NCBI RefSeq assembly: GCF_026914185.1
Contig: NC_070563.1
Span: 6,035,001 to 6,099,000 of the forward strand
Direction: 5' to 3'
Origin: Puccinia triticina
Taxonomy: Eukaryota; Basidiomycota; Pucciniomycetes; Pucciniales; Pucciniaceae
Length of the DNA: 64,000 nt
Of the stretch, positions 22,935-34,859 are shown piece after piece. The notes beneath the pieces are model-generated. The model was not told the origin of the DNA. It worked only from the letters and a program-made list of their open reading frames with translations, and ran no database searches. How positions within the stretch are numbered: position 1 is the stretch's first letter; every line of letters starts with the position of its first letter. The position numbers and the translations under genes are program-made.

Positions 22935-23375
22935 ACCACAAGCAGTCTCTAGAGTTTTTCTTTTAGTGCTTGTATTGCCTTTGAAAATTTTTCTACCTTT
23001 TCCCCAGGGAGAAGAAATGTGAAAAACAATAGACAAAGAGATGAAACATGGAGAAATGAGGGGAAAAAAAGGAAGATTTGCTTCCAGGCACCGCTTGGCT
23101 GCTAGCTTGCCAGCCTTGATCCAATCTTGAGAGAAAATCAATGCCTTGACTGATTCTTCCCTCAGGCACATTTGGTAGTTGTCAAGAACACGTCCACCAG
23201 TAAAGAAAGCTTACTCAGATGCCACTGATGTAGTTGGGACCATGAGAACCATTCTGGAGATCTCAAATAGTTATGGGAATTGTGCAGCGTTCATTCTACA
23301 CCTGCCAAGCAGGTCAAATTTGGAATCAGCATTTTTGGAGAGGATTAGGTAGAAATCCAACTCAACCACCGGTGG
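22935..23375 (-). pseudogene. hAT transposase C-terminal (dimerisation domain) relic
   Basis: Reading the minus strand from 23375 gives ELDFYL, then VLMVPTTSVASE, a stop, AFFTGGRVLDNYQMCL and VKALIFSQDW. This is the hAT dimerisation signature (VASESAFSTGGRVLD...EALICTQDW). Two TAA codons interrupt it (after AAQFP and after VASE), so it is dead. The hAT-type MITE at 22504-22920 ends only 15 bp away, but nothing shows that they belonged to the same element. Confidence 0.85.
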
Positions 23376-23984
23376 GTTGTGTGATGCATTGATTGTGCCA
23401 GACATATACTGATGGAAGGCAGAAAAATCCTGGTTGATGGCCTTTGTCTTTGAGGAATTTTGTGTTTGACTGCTGGTTGATTCTGTGACAGCAGGTCAAA
23501 GATAGCCAACCTTACTTTTACAATAAACTAGAGGCCAAGGCGGCTTTGCCGCTGCAAATTGGAGGTGCAATTCACAATGATCAATTTCCAAGGAAGAAGC
23601 AAAATAAGGTGAACCAACTCCTTTTTCCAGACCACAAGTGGATATGGATGCTCATCCAATGAGCACAGTTTGAAGTGTCTGGCTGCCCCTTGCATCCACT
23701 TCTGTGAGTGTTTTTTCAAGTTTTTTTCTCAAAAACCAAGTGGCAAAGGAACATGCAAGCCAACTTGCACTACATCCCTTTGTCAGCTTGAATTTTTCGG
23801 CCAGGATCGGCCCAACGGTTGTGTAGGCTCACCCGGGGCTTGGCTCTGTGCCAAGAATCGGGCCCCGCGGAACCCGCCCGATCCAGCCCGCTGTGCACAC
23901 TCCCAAGCTCGCGTGGCCGAGTGCCCAGCGGGACTGGGCCAAGTGCCCGCGCCTTTTTTCGCGAAAAACGTGCACCCGGCACCG

Positions 23985-24605
23985 CATCCGGCACCGCCAG
24001 GCGGGTACCAGCGGTACCCGCTTTGTTCATCAAAAATTCCCTCCATGGCCACCAAAGGGAGGACATGTTCCCTTCAATGGCTGATGCAGTGAGTCACACC
24101 AGAACTGCCCCGGTCATCAAAGGGAATATTTATTGCCTTTGGTGACCGGGACTGCACCGGTCACCGAAGAGAGTTATGTATTCCCTTTGGTTACCAGAAC
24201 TGCACGGGCCATTGAAGGGAACATGTATGCCCTTCGTTGACCGAGACCACACTGGCCATTGAAGGGAATATGTATTCCCTTCGGTTACCAGAACTGCAAT
24301 GGCCATCGAAGGGAATACATATTCCCTTCGGTGACCGGAACAGCACTGGCCATCGAAGAGAATATGTATTTTCTTTGATGACCGGCATGTACCGGCCATC
24401 GAACAATGGCTGACCGTGTCGGTCCAGTCAAGTGTCAGTATGTCATTCAACTGGCCCTTACTGGCCCAGGTCACCGAGCGGAATACATATTCCCTTTGGG
24501 GACCGGCATCCACCGGCCATCGAAGGCAATGTAGCTGCTCACAATGGCCAATGATTGACCGGCCATCAAGGGCCTCTGGATGGCCGAATGATTGGTCATC
24601 GAAAA
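23985..24605. repeat. hairpin minisatellite array, ATGACCGG type, with GGTACC edge
   Basis: A CACCCGGCACCG...GGGTACC block (23970-24025) is followed by about ten imperfect units of 50-60 bp. In each, (T)GACCGG or TGGCC and its complement flank a short GAAGGGAATA(C)ATATTCCCTTCG-like palindrome. It is the same composition as the arrays at 31, 48-50, 51-52 and 58 kb. No terminal inverted repeat could be fixed. Confidence 0.75.
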
Positions 24606-25538
24606 GATGAAGTAGGACCCCTCATCAATACAGCAACACAGTATCCCCATGCTTTTATCATGTCTGAACTTGTGTTAGCTGGTATCATTAAGGATATCAA
24701 TTGCATTTGAGCCCTGATCTTACCCCTATATTCAGGGCTTGATCCTTAGAAATGCAACCACTTCTTTCCCAAGTAATAAGAGCAATAGTTCAGTTGGTGG
24801 AAATATACATGCAGCTGTGTAGGGGAAAAACTTTTTCATCCAAACCTCCTGCCCTTGCCCTGGCATTGCAATGCAAGGTCTGACTGACCCATGTGACCTC
24901 TGGGGTTCTTTCACCAACCCATTGCGCCACACAGCACAGGCAGCCTGAGTGATACAATCTGTGGTTTTCTATACTTTTGTAATGGCCTCCCAATGCAATG
25001 CTATACAGAGAAAAGACCCAATAAAATTTGCAGGGCACTCAATGTTTCTCAAATATCATTGATTGAGAAACAAATGCAATCCATTGTATATGCATATCAA
25101 ATACATAGATTTCATTGCTTGTATCATTGCTAGTACTATATGTCTAAAAATTAACCTGTGTAACTGTGGGACATGAAGTATTCAATTGGAAGTCATACCT
25201 GGATTGAAACATTTTCCAGAAAGGTAGAATTATCATACACTGCAGAAATTATTATTTTGGAGGAGACTGTAGCATTTCTTTGGCAAGTGCAATAACTGCT
25301 GGGTTTCAGATGATGGAACTTGTTTGAAAATTTCTTGTAAAAGCCAGTCCAAACCTTTAATTTGCACAGTACCTTTAATTTGCACAGTGATACATAGTTT
25401 TAACTCACTTCAAAGAAAATTTCCCATGATTATAAATTAGTGGGTTACATTTAGAGTGAGCTAGCTCCCATGCCACAGAATACCCTTCACCAACTGAAAG
25501 CATCAGACAAAGTATTTTTTGTCTCAAAGTCAATCAGC

Positions 25539-27878
25539 ATGAATAATTATTTTCACTGTTTCTTACTTGGCACAATGATTGGTCTTCTTTCTTATCTTAA
25601 TTTCTCAATCAGTACTCATCTTCCATCAGGTTTTTCAGAACAAGTGCCACAATTAAGATGTGAAACCACCCCACATAGATCACAAATTGACATTCCTGAA
25701 TTGGAAGATCAAAACTTGATTCAAAATATAAGGACAGAATTACCTCAAGTCCAAGGCTCTGGGGGTGTCCAGATTGATTTGAAAACATTTCATAGGGGCT
25801 GCCATCCAAAATGTAAGTAAAACACTTTCTCATAGTCCACTCCAGTATCTATGATCATGGTGTGACTGAAGCTGAGTTTTGTGTTGAATGTGTGAATTCC
25901 TGTGACTGGTTAGATCATTTGGAAGAGTTTGAAGAAAACTTGCACAAATCAGTTGATGGGCTGCATAATCCCAGGCAAATCTTATGTGGTAAAATGAAGA
26001 TGGAAAGTAAGTAATCAGTTCCCTGATGGAACTCCATTGAACTTTATGTTCTATCAGCTGTCCTGATATAAATGGGTTTGTTGATGGTAAAAATTACCAG
26101 TCAGAGAGGAATTCAAACCTCATCAATTCAAATTATCAGTGATTGATGATGAAAAGGATTCTGAGCACATCAGAAATGCTGATCTTTCAAATAATTGTAA
26201 GAAAAGAAATCTGAACAAAGGGTCAAAATTATCAGTTGAAAAAAGATTAAAGATAGAAAACCAAGATTTTGGGAAAACCCCCCAAGCTGTTTTGGAAATG
26301 TCTGTGAAAGAAGAATCAGTTGATAGGGCAAACTACCACAAATCAAGGGAATTTGAAATTAAAAAACTAGATGAAACCTGGAATAAAATGCTTGCTTGGG
26401 CAAGTTCATACCTTGGAGAGACTAAGAATTCACCTTTGATCAAGGATTTCTTGTCAGAATTTGACAAAAAATTAACAAAAATTAGCCAAAAGCTACCATT
26501 CAATAAACGTTGGAAAAAAATTGGCCTGAACAGCCCTTCCATTGAACTCATTGTAGCCCATAATAATCAAATGAGCATTCCGCATCTTGGTTATCATGAA
26601 TTTTTGATTCAACCAAAGGGTTGGAGGGGAAAGCATGGAAACTTTCAGAAGAGGTTGAGCTATGCAAAAAATAAAATGGTTCAAATCCTTGAAGTATTGG
26701 TGCTTTTTCATGGACTTGCTCTTTCATGTGAGTTAAGTCAAAAGATCTTGGGTCATCAGATAGAAATTGCAATGGAAGACTTGGTGAAATGGTACAAGGG
26801 TATTTTCTTGGAAAAGACTGAAGATGGCCTTCCATTATTTGGTTGGTTTGAGGGGACATTTGAAGAAGCAGAACAATCCGGAAAAGAATTTGGCAGAATC
26901 AAGAAGGCAATGTTAATAGTTTTTTCTGACTGGCACTGGAAAAAAATAACATTTCATCACAAAGCTGAATTAGCACTTTCATTATTAGCTTATTGGTATG
27001 GAATCAAGTCAAATTTCAAAACTACTGGTTTGGACACCACCAAGAACCCTGAGATCTATTGGAAGTTGATTTCTGAAATACAAGAAAGATCAAGACATTT
27101 TTTGAATCAGGACAGAGGTGCTATCAGTATCTATAACAATAAGTACACAACACTATCTGCCACTGATTGGCATAAAGAGCTCACAAGTTCAATAGAAAAT
27201 TCAATCAAACACCTCTTGAAAGATGAAGCTCTGGGTATATCAGCAAAATTTGAAAAATGCATTGAAGATAGATTACATGATTATGTGTTTAGAAGCCGGT
27301 GTGATTTATACAATGGAAGAAAGATAAGCTTGACTGGCTTGCCTCTTCACCTCATTCCAGTTGCTCAAGCTCAAAATGATCCTGGATATCAGGAGTTTTT
27401 TGTTGGGTTAAGGGAAATTGAGCAAAGATTCCTTCAAAAGTGTCGTAGAATGAGGTTTATTCAAAATAGAATAAATCCAGTCATTGAAAAACTCAAAATT
27501 ATACACCACATTGCATGCCATTCTTTAGGGAATAAATTGCTGGCAAGCTTTGATGAACTGATTTCATGGATTTTCAAAATTCTATTTGATCAGACTGCCA
27601 GCAGCTTGCCAATTTTTGGTTGGGTTAACCTGAAATTACCCATAGATCTTCAGGCAACAGAAAGTTTATTTAGTCCTGTACACAAATACTTATCAATAAA
27701 ACTGAATGAGCTAGGAAATCAGTCACCAAATGAGGCATTCAAGATTTCAATCGCAGTCTTTCAATTTTGGTATGAAGAAATCCTTTCCTCACAACCCAAA
27801 CAAATCCATCCAAATGATTCTCAACTCCCTTTCTTCAAGGACCTTTTGTATGGAATGGTTGCTTATCTTCAGAGTTAA
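25539..27878 (+). CDS. large predicted secreted protein, copy 2, 728 aa
   Basis: A tandem paralogue of the gene at 19718, 5.8 kb downstream in the same orientation. Exons 25539-25812, 25872-26006 and 26101-27878 have the same lengths (274 and 135 nt for the first two), intron positions and phases as copy 1. The signal peptide (MNNYFHCFLLGTMIGLLSYL) and Cys-rich head differ from copy 1 at only about 5 of 91 residues in exon 1. Much of exon 3 is clearly more diverged, apart from an almost identical stretch around KLDETWNKMLAWASSYLGE. The two-fold repeat is kept (HEFLIQPKGWRG/QEFFVGLREIEQ; LPLFGWFEGTF/LPIFGWVNLKLP). Both copies have intact frames, so both are probably functional. The function is unknown. 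Confidence 0.82.
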
Positions 27879-30800
27879 TCTACTCAATATCAGATAGTTC
27901 TTTTGGTTCTCAATTTCACAAAATCCCCAACAAGAAAAATAGGAATGTGTTAGGCTTGGGTTTTAATTGCCAAGTGCTGATTAGGACGATGTATATACAG
28001 TGCAATCAACTATTGCTCTCCATCCAGTTAAGGTTTTGATCTGGAAACTGAGGATCTGGTGGTATCTGAGTGGATACCAGTTAAGGAAGGTTAAGGATTA
28101 CCAAGTGAACACGGGCACCTTCGGGTGGGTAATTGTTTTATCAGGGTAGAAAATACACCTCTTGATGGCCGGTCAGCGCCGGCCATTGAGGGCAGTACAG
28201 TGACCCCGCCATGTAAGCATAAGGTGTTGAGTTACATAGTCAGGTTTTGTTTCCATTTCTCTGCTTCTCACATGTCATTCCCTTTCTCACATTTCACAGC
28301 CATGTTACATGTTGTATGTAGGCTACCTGAGGCAGCAGGCGTGGAAGGATCCCTTTCATCATCCTTCCACAATCCTTGAACACCGCCCACAACATGCCTG
28401 CTGTTCTCAGGTAGGTTATCTCTCTCACTTTCTTTTCTCTCTCTTCTTGTTCCAGTCTGACATGCAATTATCATCCTTCCAAAATCCTCAAACACCGCCC
28501 ACAATGTGCCTGATGTTCTCATACCCTGCTCTTGCTCATCATAAGGATGGTGGACACAAATCCTATGCTTACATTGAGGTGTGCTTCTTAGCAAAGTAAG
28601 CATAAATCAATTATTGCTTATATAGGACTGGCCTTTATAAGCATTGTAAATTCCCAGGGCAGTTTGTGCTTACATTGTTTGGCTTGGTATATTTGGGAAG
28701 CAGATGATTAGGATATTGCAAGGATTCTGGGGAAAGGAGCTTTTAACTGCTCACTGGCCAAAAGATTTGAGGTTGCTGAGCTGTAGTTAGGAGATTCTTG
28801 TGGTTTCCAAGATGGAGATCAGTAGCATCTATGGCCCCTTGGCCTCTTTTCCCAGTCCTATATAAGCATATTTCTGTTTTCTCCCCCAAATCTTTTATGC
28901 ATTATGCATTTATGGTGTTCAAAGTTGGTTTGCATAATTTTGTGCATGCATCCAAGTTTATTAAAGACACAGAAATGTTGGACCCCCCAAAAAAAATTCA
29001 AGGGTTCTCCCTGCAAATATACAAAATTGACAAAAAAAACATCATGGCCCCCCCCCCCCCCCCAAATTAAAAACAGGTAAAGCACCAACCACAACTCCTG
29101 CAGAACTGAATGCGCAAATTTCTCCAGCACCAAAAACTGAAATAGCCTTCCAACATCAGCAAAAGTGCTGTGCCACAGGCTCAGCCCCCAGCCCGCGTCA
29201 ATTGCACGGGTCAAAAGGACTGGACGTGAAGGCCCCCGGCCCGCAGCAAAGGCTACTGGCCAGTGGGGGGCCCACTCTTTGCCCCTCAAACTGAGCAAGT
29301 GCTACAGCGGAGGGGTTGAGCGCGATGGATAGCTGGAATTACAGCATCTCGAATTGCGCTGGGGGATATTCAATTTTTCAGGTGGGGTACTTAAGCAATA
29401 GGCCTTGCACCAAACATTCCTCAACCTCGGCTAATTCAATCGCAATATACCCGCAATGTTTCACCAACTTCAACCCTAGCAATCCAACCCCGGGCTGCAA
29501 CCACACCCTACACCCTCCTAGCAATCTCCCAGCCTTCATCTACAATACAGCAAACCCTTCCTGCCCCAAGTCCATCGCTCAAGTACAACGTATCCAAAAC
29601 GGTTATGAGCCATCTCAATATCCCAGGGCATGATCTCTGTTGATCGTCGTTGGGTCAAAGCCCTCTCTCCGCCTTTTCTCCCCCAGTCGTTGCGATCGCC
29701 TGACAAAGTTTCCCTTGCCAAGCCGCCATTTCAAAGCAAAACAGGTGGGTCAAACTTCACTGGATCAGCTGTTGCCACAACCAAGGATTCCAATATCTGA
29801 TTGTACTTTATTCCCCCACCTTGGCATTTGCAACAGGGCCTCACCTGATCATAACTAGGTTGGCTTGGCCTGGCAATGCCCAGTCCTTGTTTTGTTGCAC
29901 TGCTGACGCCCGCGTTTTGGCTTATGGAGTCTATTACTAATAAATAACTTGTGTTAGGATCCCCGAACCGAGTTGACCATGAGATTCATAACCAGGCCAT
30001 CCAGGTGCCCGGAAATTTATTCGGGAGAAGATGTGATTGGCCGTTGAGCGTGCTTCACCGGTCGTCTGAACGACAGGAATCTAATCACTGGAGATCCTGT
30101 CATACATATGTGTTCAGGAGTGTTGACAGCCTGGGTTGTTAGAGCTTACAAATGCAACTGCTTATTATTGGGTGCATTTGGGCCAAATTGAGTCATTAAC
30201 CATAAGTACTTACTTTGTGGCTACCTTGGTTTGACTTCCCCCTTGGAGTCACTTTTGATGAGATTAGTGTGATCTGATGTTGATTTGACTTTGATTTGAT
30301 ACATCCGTTTATAATTGCAACTGGACAAATTTATGACTGATGCGTTCGATATTGGTTCTAGGGCTTAACAATAGGGCTTTATTGTTGCAAAATGTATTGT
30401 AAACTTGTCTTGCAAGCCATAGACTTATTTTCATGTTATCGTAAATAAAAAGCAGAACAATAATTATTAACGCCTTGCAGGAACGTAGTGCGGCGGTCCT
30501 TTGGTGAAGATCTCCAATTTATTTGTTGGGGCTGGATGAGCCTTGCGCCTTCGCCTGGTCGGACAGTGGCAGCATCCTGTGTTGTTGAATATGCAAGCCT
30601 TAATGAAATTTGCCTTTGCTCAGTTGTAGATAAAGTTTTATAATTATCATGAGTGTAGCCAGCAGCTATGTTGCCATAGGCTAAAATCAAAGTTTGACTT
30701 CTAGGCAAGGAACAAGTTTGCGCAGGGCATCACCCTTAGGTCCTTTGACTGTAAACCTTCCTAATGCAGCTTCCAATTTTTCATGACTGCAGAAATTTTG

Positions 30801-31170
30801 GTGTGCTTGCGCCTGGACACATTTTTGTGTGATGTGAGGAGAGAATCCGAGAGGCCTTGACACTGCAGCGGCAAAGCCGCCATGAACTCTAGTAAATCAT
30901 AAAATCATAAAATCTTTTTGCAGGGGATATGACTGTCTGATTATGTAATACAAAATTTCCTCACCAAAATATTTTTATGATTTTATGATTTATGCATGCA
31001 TAAAATTATGCAAACCAACTTTGAACACCATAATTATGCATAGAAAGCATCAAATTTGCAGTAACCAAAAATGGTGGACGGAAATCCTATGCTTACAGCA
31101 AATTATGCTTACAACGTGTATGCTTACATGGCGGGGTCGCTGTATGTAAAACAATACATATTTACATACA
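27879..31170. other. repeat-derived intergenic block
   Basis: No supported gene. It contains inverted words TGACCCCGCCATGTAAGCATA (28199) and TATGCTTACATGGCGGGGTCGCTG (31120-31143), which could be the ends of a 2.9-kb element; a polypyrimidine-rich repeated CAAACACCGCCCACAA segment (28370-28520); a MITE fragment at 28910-28955; a block (about 28960-29310) that is the reverse complement of 57490-57720; a run of C at 29047-29062; and, at 30868-30895, one GCGGCAAAGCCGCC terminus of the element family at 54.3 kb, next to a truncated MITE (30893-31032). Confidence 0.45.
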
Positions 31171-31174
31171 AAAC

Positions 31175-31690
31175 CCTACCAATGACCGGTACAGACTGGT
31201 CATTGGGAGGACTCATCCTCTTGATGACCGTTACAAACCGGCCATCAGGAGGAATAAATTCCCTCAACTACCAATTGTTGCCAGTCCTTAGGGGGTATCA
31301 AATATGACAAAATCCACCATTATGTAATTGACGGGTTTGAAAAACCCACCATTTTTGAAAGATGCTGGTCCTTCTTCTACTCCATTTTGGGAACCACTGG
31401 TGACAAATTTCATTTTTGGCTAATTGACTGGTTTCTAGTTGTGGATTTCTCATATTTGCTACCCCCTATTGGGAGGAAACATCCCTCTCAATGACAGGTT
31501 CAGACTGGTCATTGAGAGGGATGAATCTTGATGACTGGCACAGACTGGTCATCAAGAGGGATGAATCTTGATGACCGGCACAGACTTGTCATCAAGAGGG
31601 ATGAATCTTGATGACTGGCACAGACTAGCTGGTAATCAAGAGGGATGAATCTTGATGACCGGCACAGACTGTTCATCAAGAGGTGCTGTG
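31175..31690. repeat. hairpin minisatellite array, ATGACCGG type, split by a MITE
   Basis: Units such as GATGACCGGCACAGACTGGTCATCAAGAGGGATGAATCTT repeat about five times at 31480-31685, with more degenerate units at 31175-31270. The MITE at 31291 sits between the two parts. A CACCTGCA/TGCAGGTGCTGGGTACC block follows at 31740-31790. Confidence 0.75.
31291..31466. mobile_element. 176-bp MITE, deletion derivative of the 35.6-41.5-kb transposon, TA target
   Basis: The ends read GGGGGTATCAAATATGACAA and CTCATATTTGCTACCCCC, flanked by TA at 31289-31290 and 31467-31468. Read in reverse, its first 145 bp match the left end of the 5.9-kb element (AGAAATCCACAA.TAGAAACCAGT.AATTAG, the CCAGTG..TCCCAAAATGG word, TTTTTCAAACCCGTCAATTACAT). 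Its last 35 bp match that element's right end (GTGGATTT.GTCATATTTGATACCCCC). That is the expected structure of an internally deleted non-autonomous copy. Confidence 0.88.
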
Positions 31691-32263
31691 GCACCTTTAT
31701 CCACATAGTTGGCCACAGGTACCTGGTGTTTTTTTTGCCAAATTCCAACACCTGCACCCTCCTGCAGGTGCTGGGTACCACCAAACGGGTATACCTTGGC
31801 AATCCTTAATACCAGCTTGGGTTGGGTCACAGATGCGCTTTCAGAAACCTGATATCCAATCCAATACCTGGTTTTACAGCCAGAGGAATAAGATAGAGAA
31901 AAAAAACCAGCACAGCATTTGTTTGGCATTTCAAGGGAGTGTGAATGTGTAGCATACAAAATGAAGATACAACTTATTCTGGGGGGAGTTTGATGAAATA
32001 TTGAATGAGCCAGATTTTCAGCAGATTAGTTCCTCAATGTGAAGCCCCTCTTGTCTTTGGGGTTTCACACAAAGGTTCATTGTATTTGGCAACACATGCA
32101 CAGAAGTTTTTACCTCTGCTTCCCTAGTCCAGCAGAAAGCTTCCCTCTCTCCCATCTAGGCAAGCTTTTCTATTTTTCTCATTTCTCTTGTTGGTTCTAG
32201 TTGTACTTACCAGACAGCTCCCCTCTTTCCCATCTATCCTTTTTCAAATCAATTCTCCCGGGC

Positions 32264-33076
32264 TAGAGATGGCAAACGGGTACCCAGCACCCGCCGGCGG
32301 GTACTCATCAGGGTCGCGGCTACCGCCGCCACGGGTGCCAAGTACGGGTACGGGTGTTGGTTTTTGTGTGATTTTTAGGCGGGTACCCGGGTACCGCTGC
32401 TTGATACCAACACTGGGTCGCTACGCGTTAGCGTAGCGGCAAAAAGCGCCCATCTATTTTGCATAGCGTTAGCGCGCTGTTAGCGCCGCTACGCTGCGCT
32501 AATTTTCAGCTGCGCTAACAGCGCGCCAATTCTTTGTTAGCGTTAGCGCGCCGCTACAGTCGCTCCGCTACGCTGCGCTGCGCTACAGCGCTTTTAGCGG
32601 AAAAAAGCCCTTTTTTCCCGCTAAAGGCGCTGTAGCGCAGCGTAGCGCGCGCTCTTTTGCGCCCTGCATGTGTAGCGTTAGCGCAATTGCGCGCATCTGC
32701 GCTAACGCTACGCTATCAGCTAAAATAGCTGCGCACCGCGTGCGCATAGCGTTAGCGCATGTGCGTGCAATTGCGCTAACGCTATGCTAAAAAATAGCGC
32801 ATTTGCGCTGCGCTATGCTACGCTAACCGCTATGGTTAGCGTAGCAACCCAGTGTTGTTGATACCCGCCAATACTGCTACCTATTTTCCGCTGTGTATGT
32901 CCCCAACCCCCTTCTGGACTTGTCTCCTGCAAGTCCTGTGTGATATCCCCGGCTGCAGCACATATCTACAAAAAACAACTTGGCGGGTACCGCCGCCACG
33001 GGTGCCAAGTACGGGTACGGGTATCTGTTTTGGGCCAAAAAAGCAGGCGGTACCCGGGTACCAATTGCCATCTCTA
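32264..33076. mobile_element. hAT-like TIR element with TAGAGATGGCAA ends, carrying a nested element
   Basis: TAGAGATGGCAA opens at 32264 and TTGCCATCTCTA closes at 33076. Both ends continue into GGGTACCC/CACCCG blocks (ACGGGTGCCAAGTACGGGTACGG occurs in both, as a direct copy). The flanking 8-mers TCCCGGGC and CCCTGGGC agree at 6 of 8 positions, the differences being C/T. The 450-bp element 32408-32857 is inserted inside. It belongs with 50058-51011 and more distantly with 6482-7527. Confidence 0.75.
32408..32857. mobile_element. 450-bp TIR element made of GCGCTAACGCTACGC words, 7-bp TSD TTGATAC
   Basis: The ends CAACACTGGGTCGCTACGC and GCGTAGCAACCCAGTGTTG are flanked by the exact 7-bp repeat TTGATAC (32401-32407 and 32858-32864). 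The interior is an unusual low-complexity sequence built almost entirely from GCGTTAGCG, TAGCGC, CGCTACGC and their complements, so nearly every segment can pair with another. No coding capacity. Confidence 0.92.
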
Positions 33077-33469
33077 CCCTGGGCCAAAGGTCAGCCTTTT
33101 CCATTTTGAATAGTTTACTTGTTGTCTCCAGTGAGGGTCCACTGGACCCTTAGACTCAAGGGGCTTTGAAAAACACAAGGGTAGGCATCAAACATGGCAT
33201 AAATGTATGAAATTTGGATAAAATTCAGTCAGATCTGCTAAAACTGGAATAATCTGGCTTTTCATTGGGGTTTTGGGGTTCCCTGGGGGATTTTGCATCA
33301 AGCAGCCAAAAAAAGACACCAGGAAAATGAAATAGTCAGTTGATGAAAAGTGACATCACACCAGCTCCAGCCAGCTACCCACCATCTATCCAATATCTAT
33401 CCACTATCTACCCCAATCTCCCAACCATCTCCTCAACTTACAAAAATTTACCAAGGAGTTCCTGTTCAG

Positions 33470-34035
33470 TTTTTGATGAGCCCAACTGATCCTCAGTTCT
33501 GTCCAGCTGATACTCAGCTTTGGTACCCAGCTCATACTCTACTTTTTTTCCCAGCTCAAACTCAGCTTTTTCACACAGCTCACTCTCAGAATTGGAATAA
33601 AGCCTTTTGAACAGTCCTTGCCCAGGTTATGCTCAGTTTTGTACTAGTCCTGGTGCAGCTGATGCTCAGCTTTGTACCAGTCCTTGCTCAGCCTTTTCCT
33701 AGTCCTGTCCCAGCTGATGCTCAGCTTTGACCCAGTCCTGGGCCAGCTGGCCAGCTGATGCTCAGCTTGCTGAGTATCAGCTGAGCCATGCCAGGGAAAA
33801 AGATTGGAATCAGCTTGGACAGGACCAGAGCTGAAAATCAGCTAGGCTAGGGCCAAAGCTGAGCATCTGCTGAGCCACGGCCAAGGCTGAGCATCAGCTG
33901 TGCCAGGGCCAAAGATGATCATCAGGTGGTTGGTGCCAAAGCTGAGCATCAGCTGGGCCAGGGAAAAAACTGAGAATCTGCTGAGCCAGGGTAAAAGCTG
34001 AGCATGAGCTGGGCCAGGGCCAAAGCTGAACATCA
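33470..34035. repeat. inverted minisatellite based on CAGCTGATGCTCAGCTTTG
   Basis: The left half repeats CCAGCTGATGCTCAGCTTTG.ACCCAGTCCT in units of about 30-35 bp. From about 33760 the orientation flips to GGGCCAAAGCTGAGCATCAGCTG. The two halves therefore form a large hairpin of degenerate repeats centred near 33765. No gene. Confidence 0.7.
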
Positions 34036-34507
34036 TCTGTTTTTTTTCACATTGAGTGCTTTGATCCTGACACCTGTCATGTGAGCCCTAGATGTGCTGG
34101 TGGAGAGGAGCAGCATTGGAGCAGTGTTGGAGCTGGAAACAAAGCTGCATCATGTCACTTGCCATCAAGTGACTACTTTTTTTTCTGGTGCTAGAGATTC
34201 CCTGGTGCCCCCAAATGTAAAAACTCCAGATTTTACATTACCCATATTTATAGGGGGTTTCCAGGGTCTTCTTTTTACCTATCAATTCAAGGAGGAGCAG
34301 AAAGTATTTGTTACACAACAAGGCAAAATTGATGCAATAAAACAGAATAGACAGAATTGTAGTTTCTATTCTTGTGAGGAATTCGAGCCACTTCAAAGGA
34401 GTTGGTTTGATGAACAAAGGGGAGTAAGTTGACAAATGTCACAAATACGAGATGGCCCAAGGGTTGTAAGCCATATGCTCACAGAGTTGGGGTAGTACCT
34501 AACCTAA

Positions 34508-34853
34508 GAGCATTCACATTTTTTTGCTTAATTTTGAGGTCAAGTAAGCTTTGTTGACCCAGGGTTGGCCCAGAGTCCAGACCAATAGGGGGGTTCACAT
34601 TAGGATAAAAATGAAATTTTGCAATCAATTTTAAGGCCTTTATCAACAGCTTTTTAAAAATATGGCAAGATGTACAGCACTTGATATCCCCTGGAAAGCA
34701 GAGCAAATTCTTCAATTTTTCAAAAAAATTGTTCATAAAGCTCTGAAAATTAGCTATAAAGTTTTAATTTTATCCTATTGTGAACCCCCCTAATGTGATT
34801 GCTGGCCAGGTTATGTTCCCCAAAACTACCAACTTCAAAGAATGTGAATGCTC
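34508..34853. mobile_element. PIF/Harbinger-like MITE with GAGCATTCACATT ends
   Basis: GAGCATTCACATT and AATGTGAATGCTC bound the element. The flanking trinucleotides are TAA and GAA, close to the 3-bp target duplication of PIF elements but not exact. A second MITE (34588-34790) with AGGGGGGTTCACATTAGGATAAAA ends and flanking TA is nested inside. Confidence 0.65.
34588..34790. mobile_element. 203-bp TA-flanked MITE (GGGGGTTCACA family)
   Basis: The inverted ends GGGGGGTTCACATTAGGATAAAA / TTTTATCCTATTGTGAACCCCCC are flanked by TA (34586-34587 and 34791-34792). A diverged sister lies at 35092-35294 (GGGGGTTCACA...AGTTGCAAACCCCCC) with the same internal AAGGCCTTTAT word. Confidence 0.8.
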
Positions 34854-34859
34854 GAAGTG

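Noticed and set aside
24040..24600. CRISPR-like array (regular short repeats)
   Set aside because: The organism is eukaryotic, and the units are imperfect palindromes without unique spacers of constant length.
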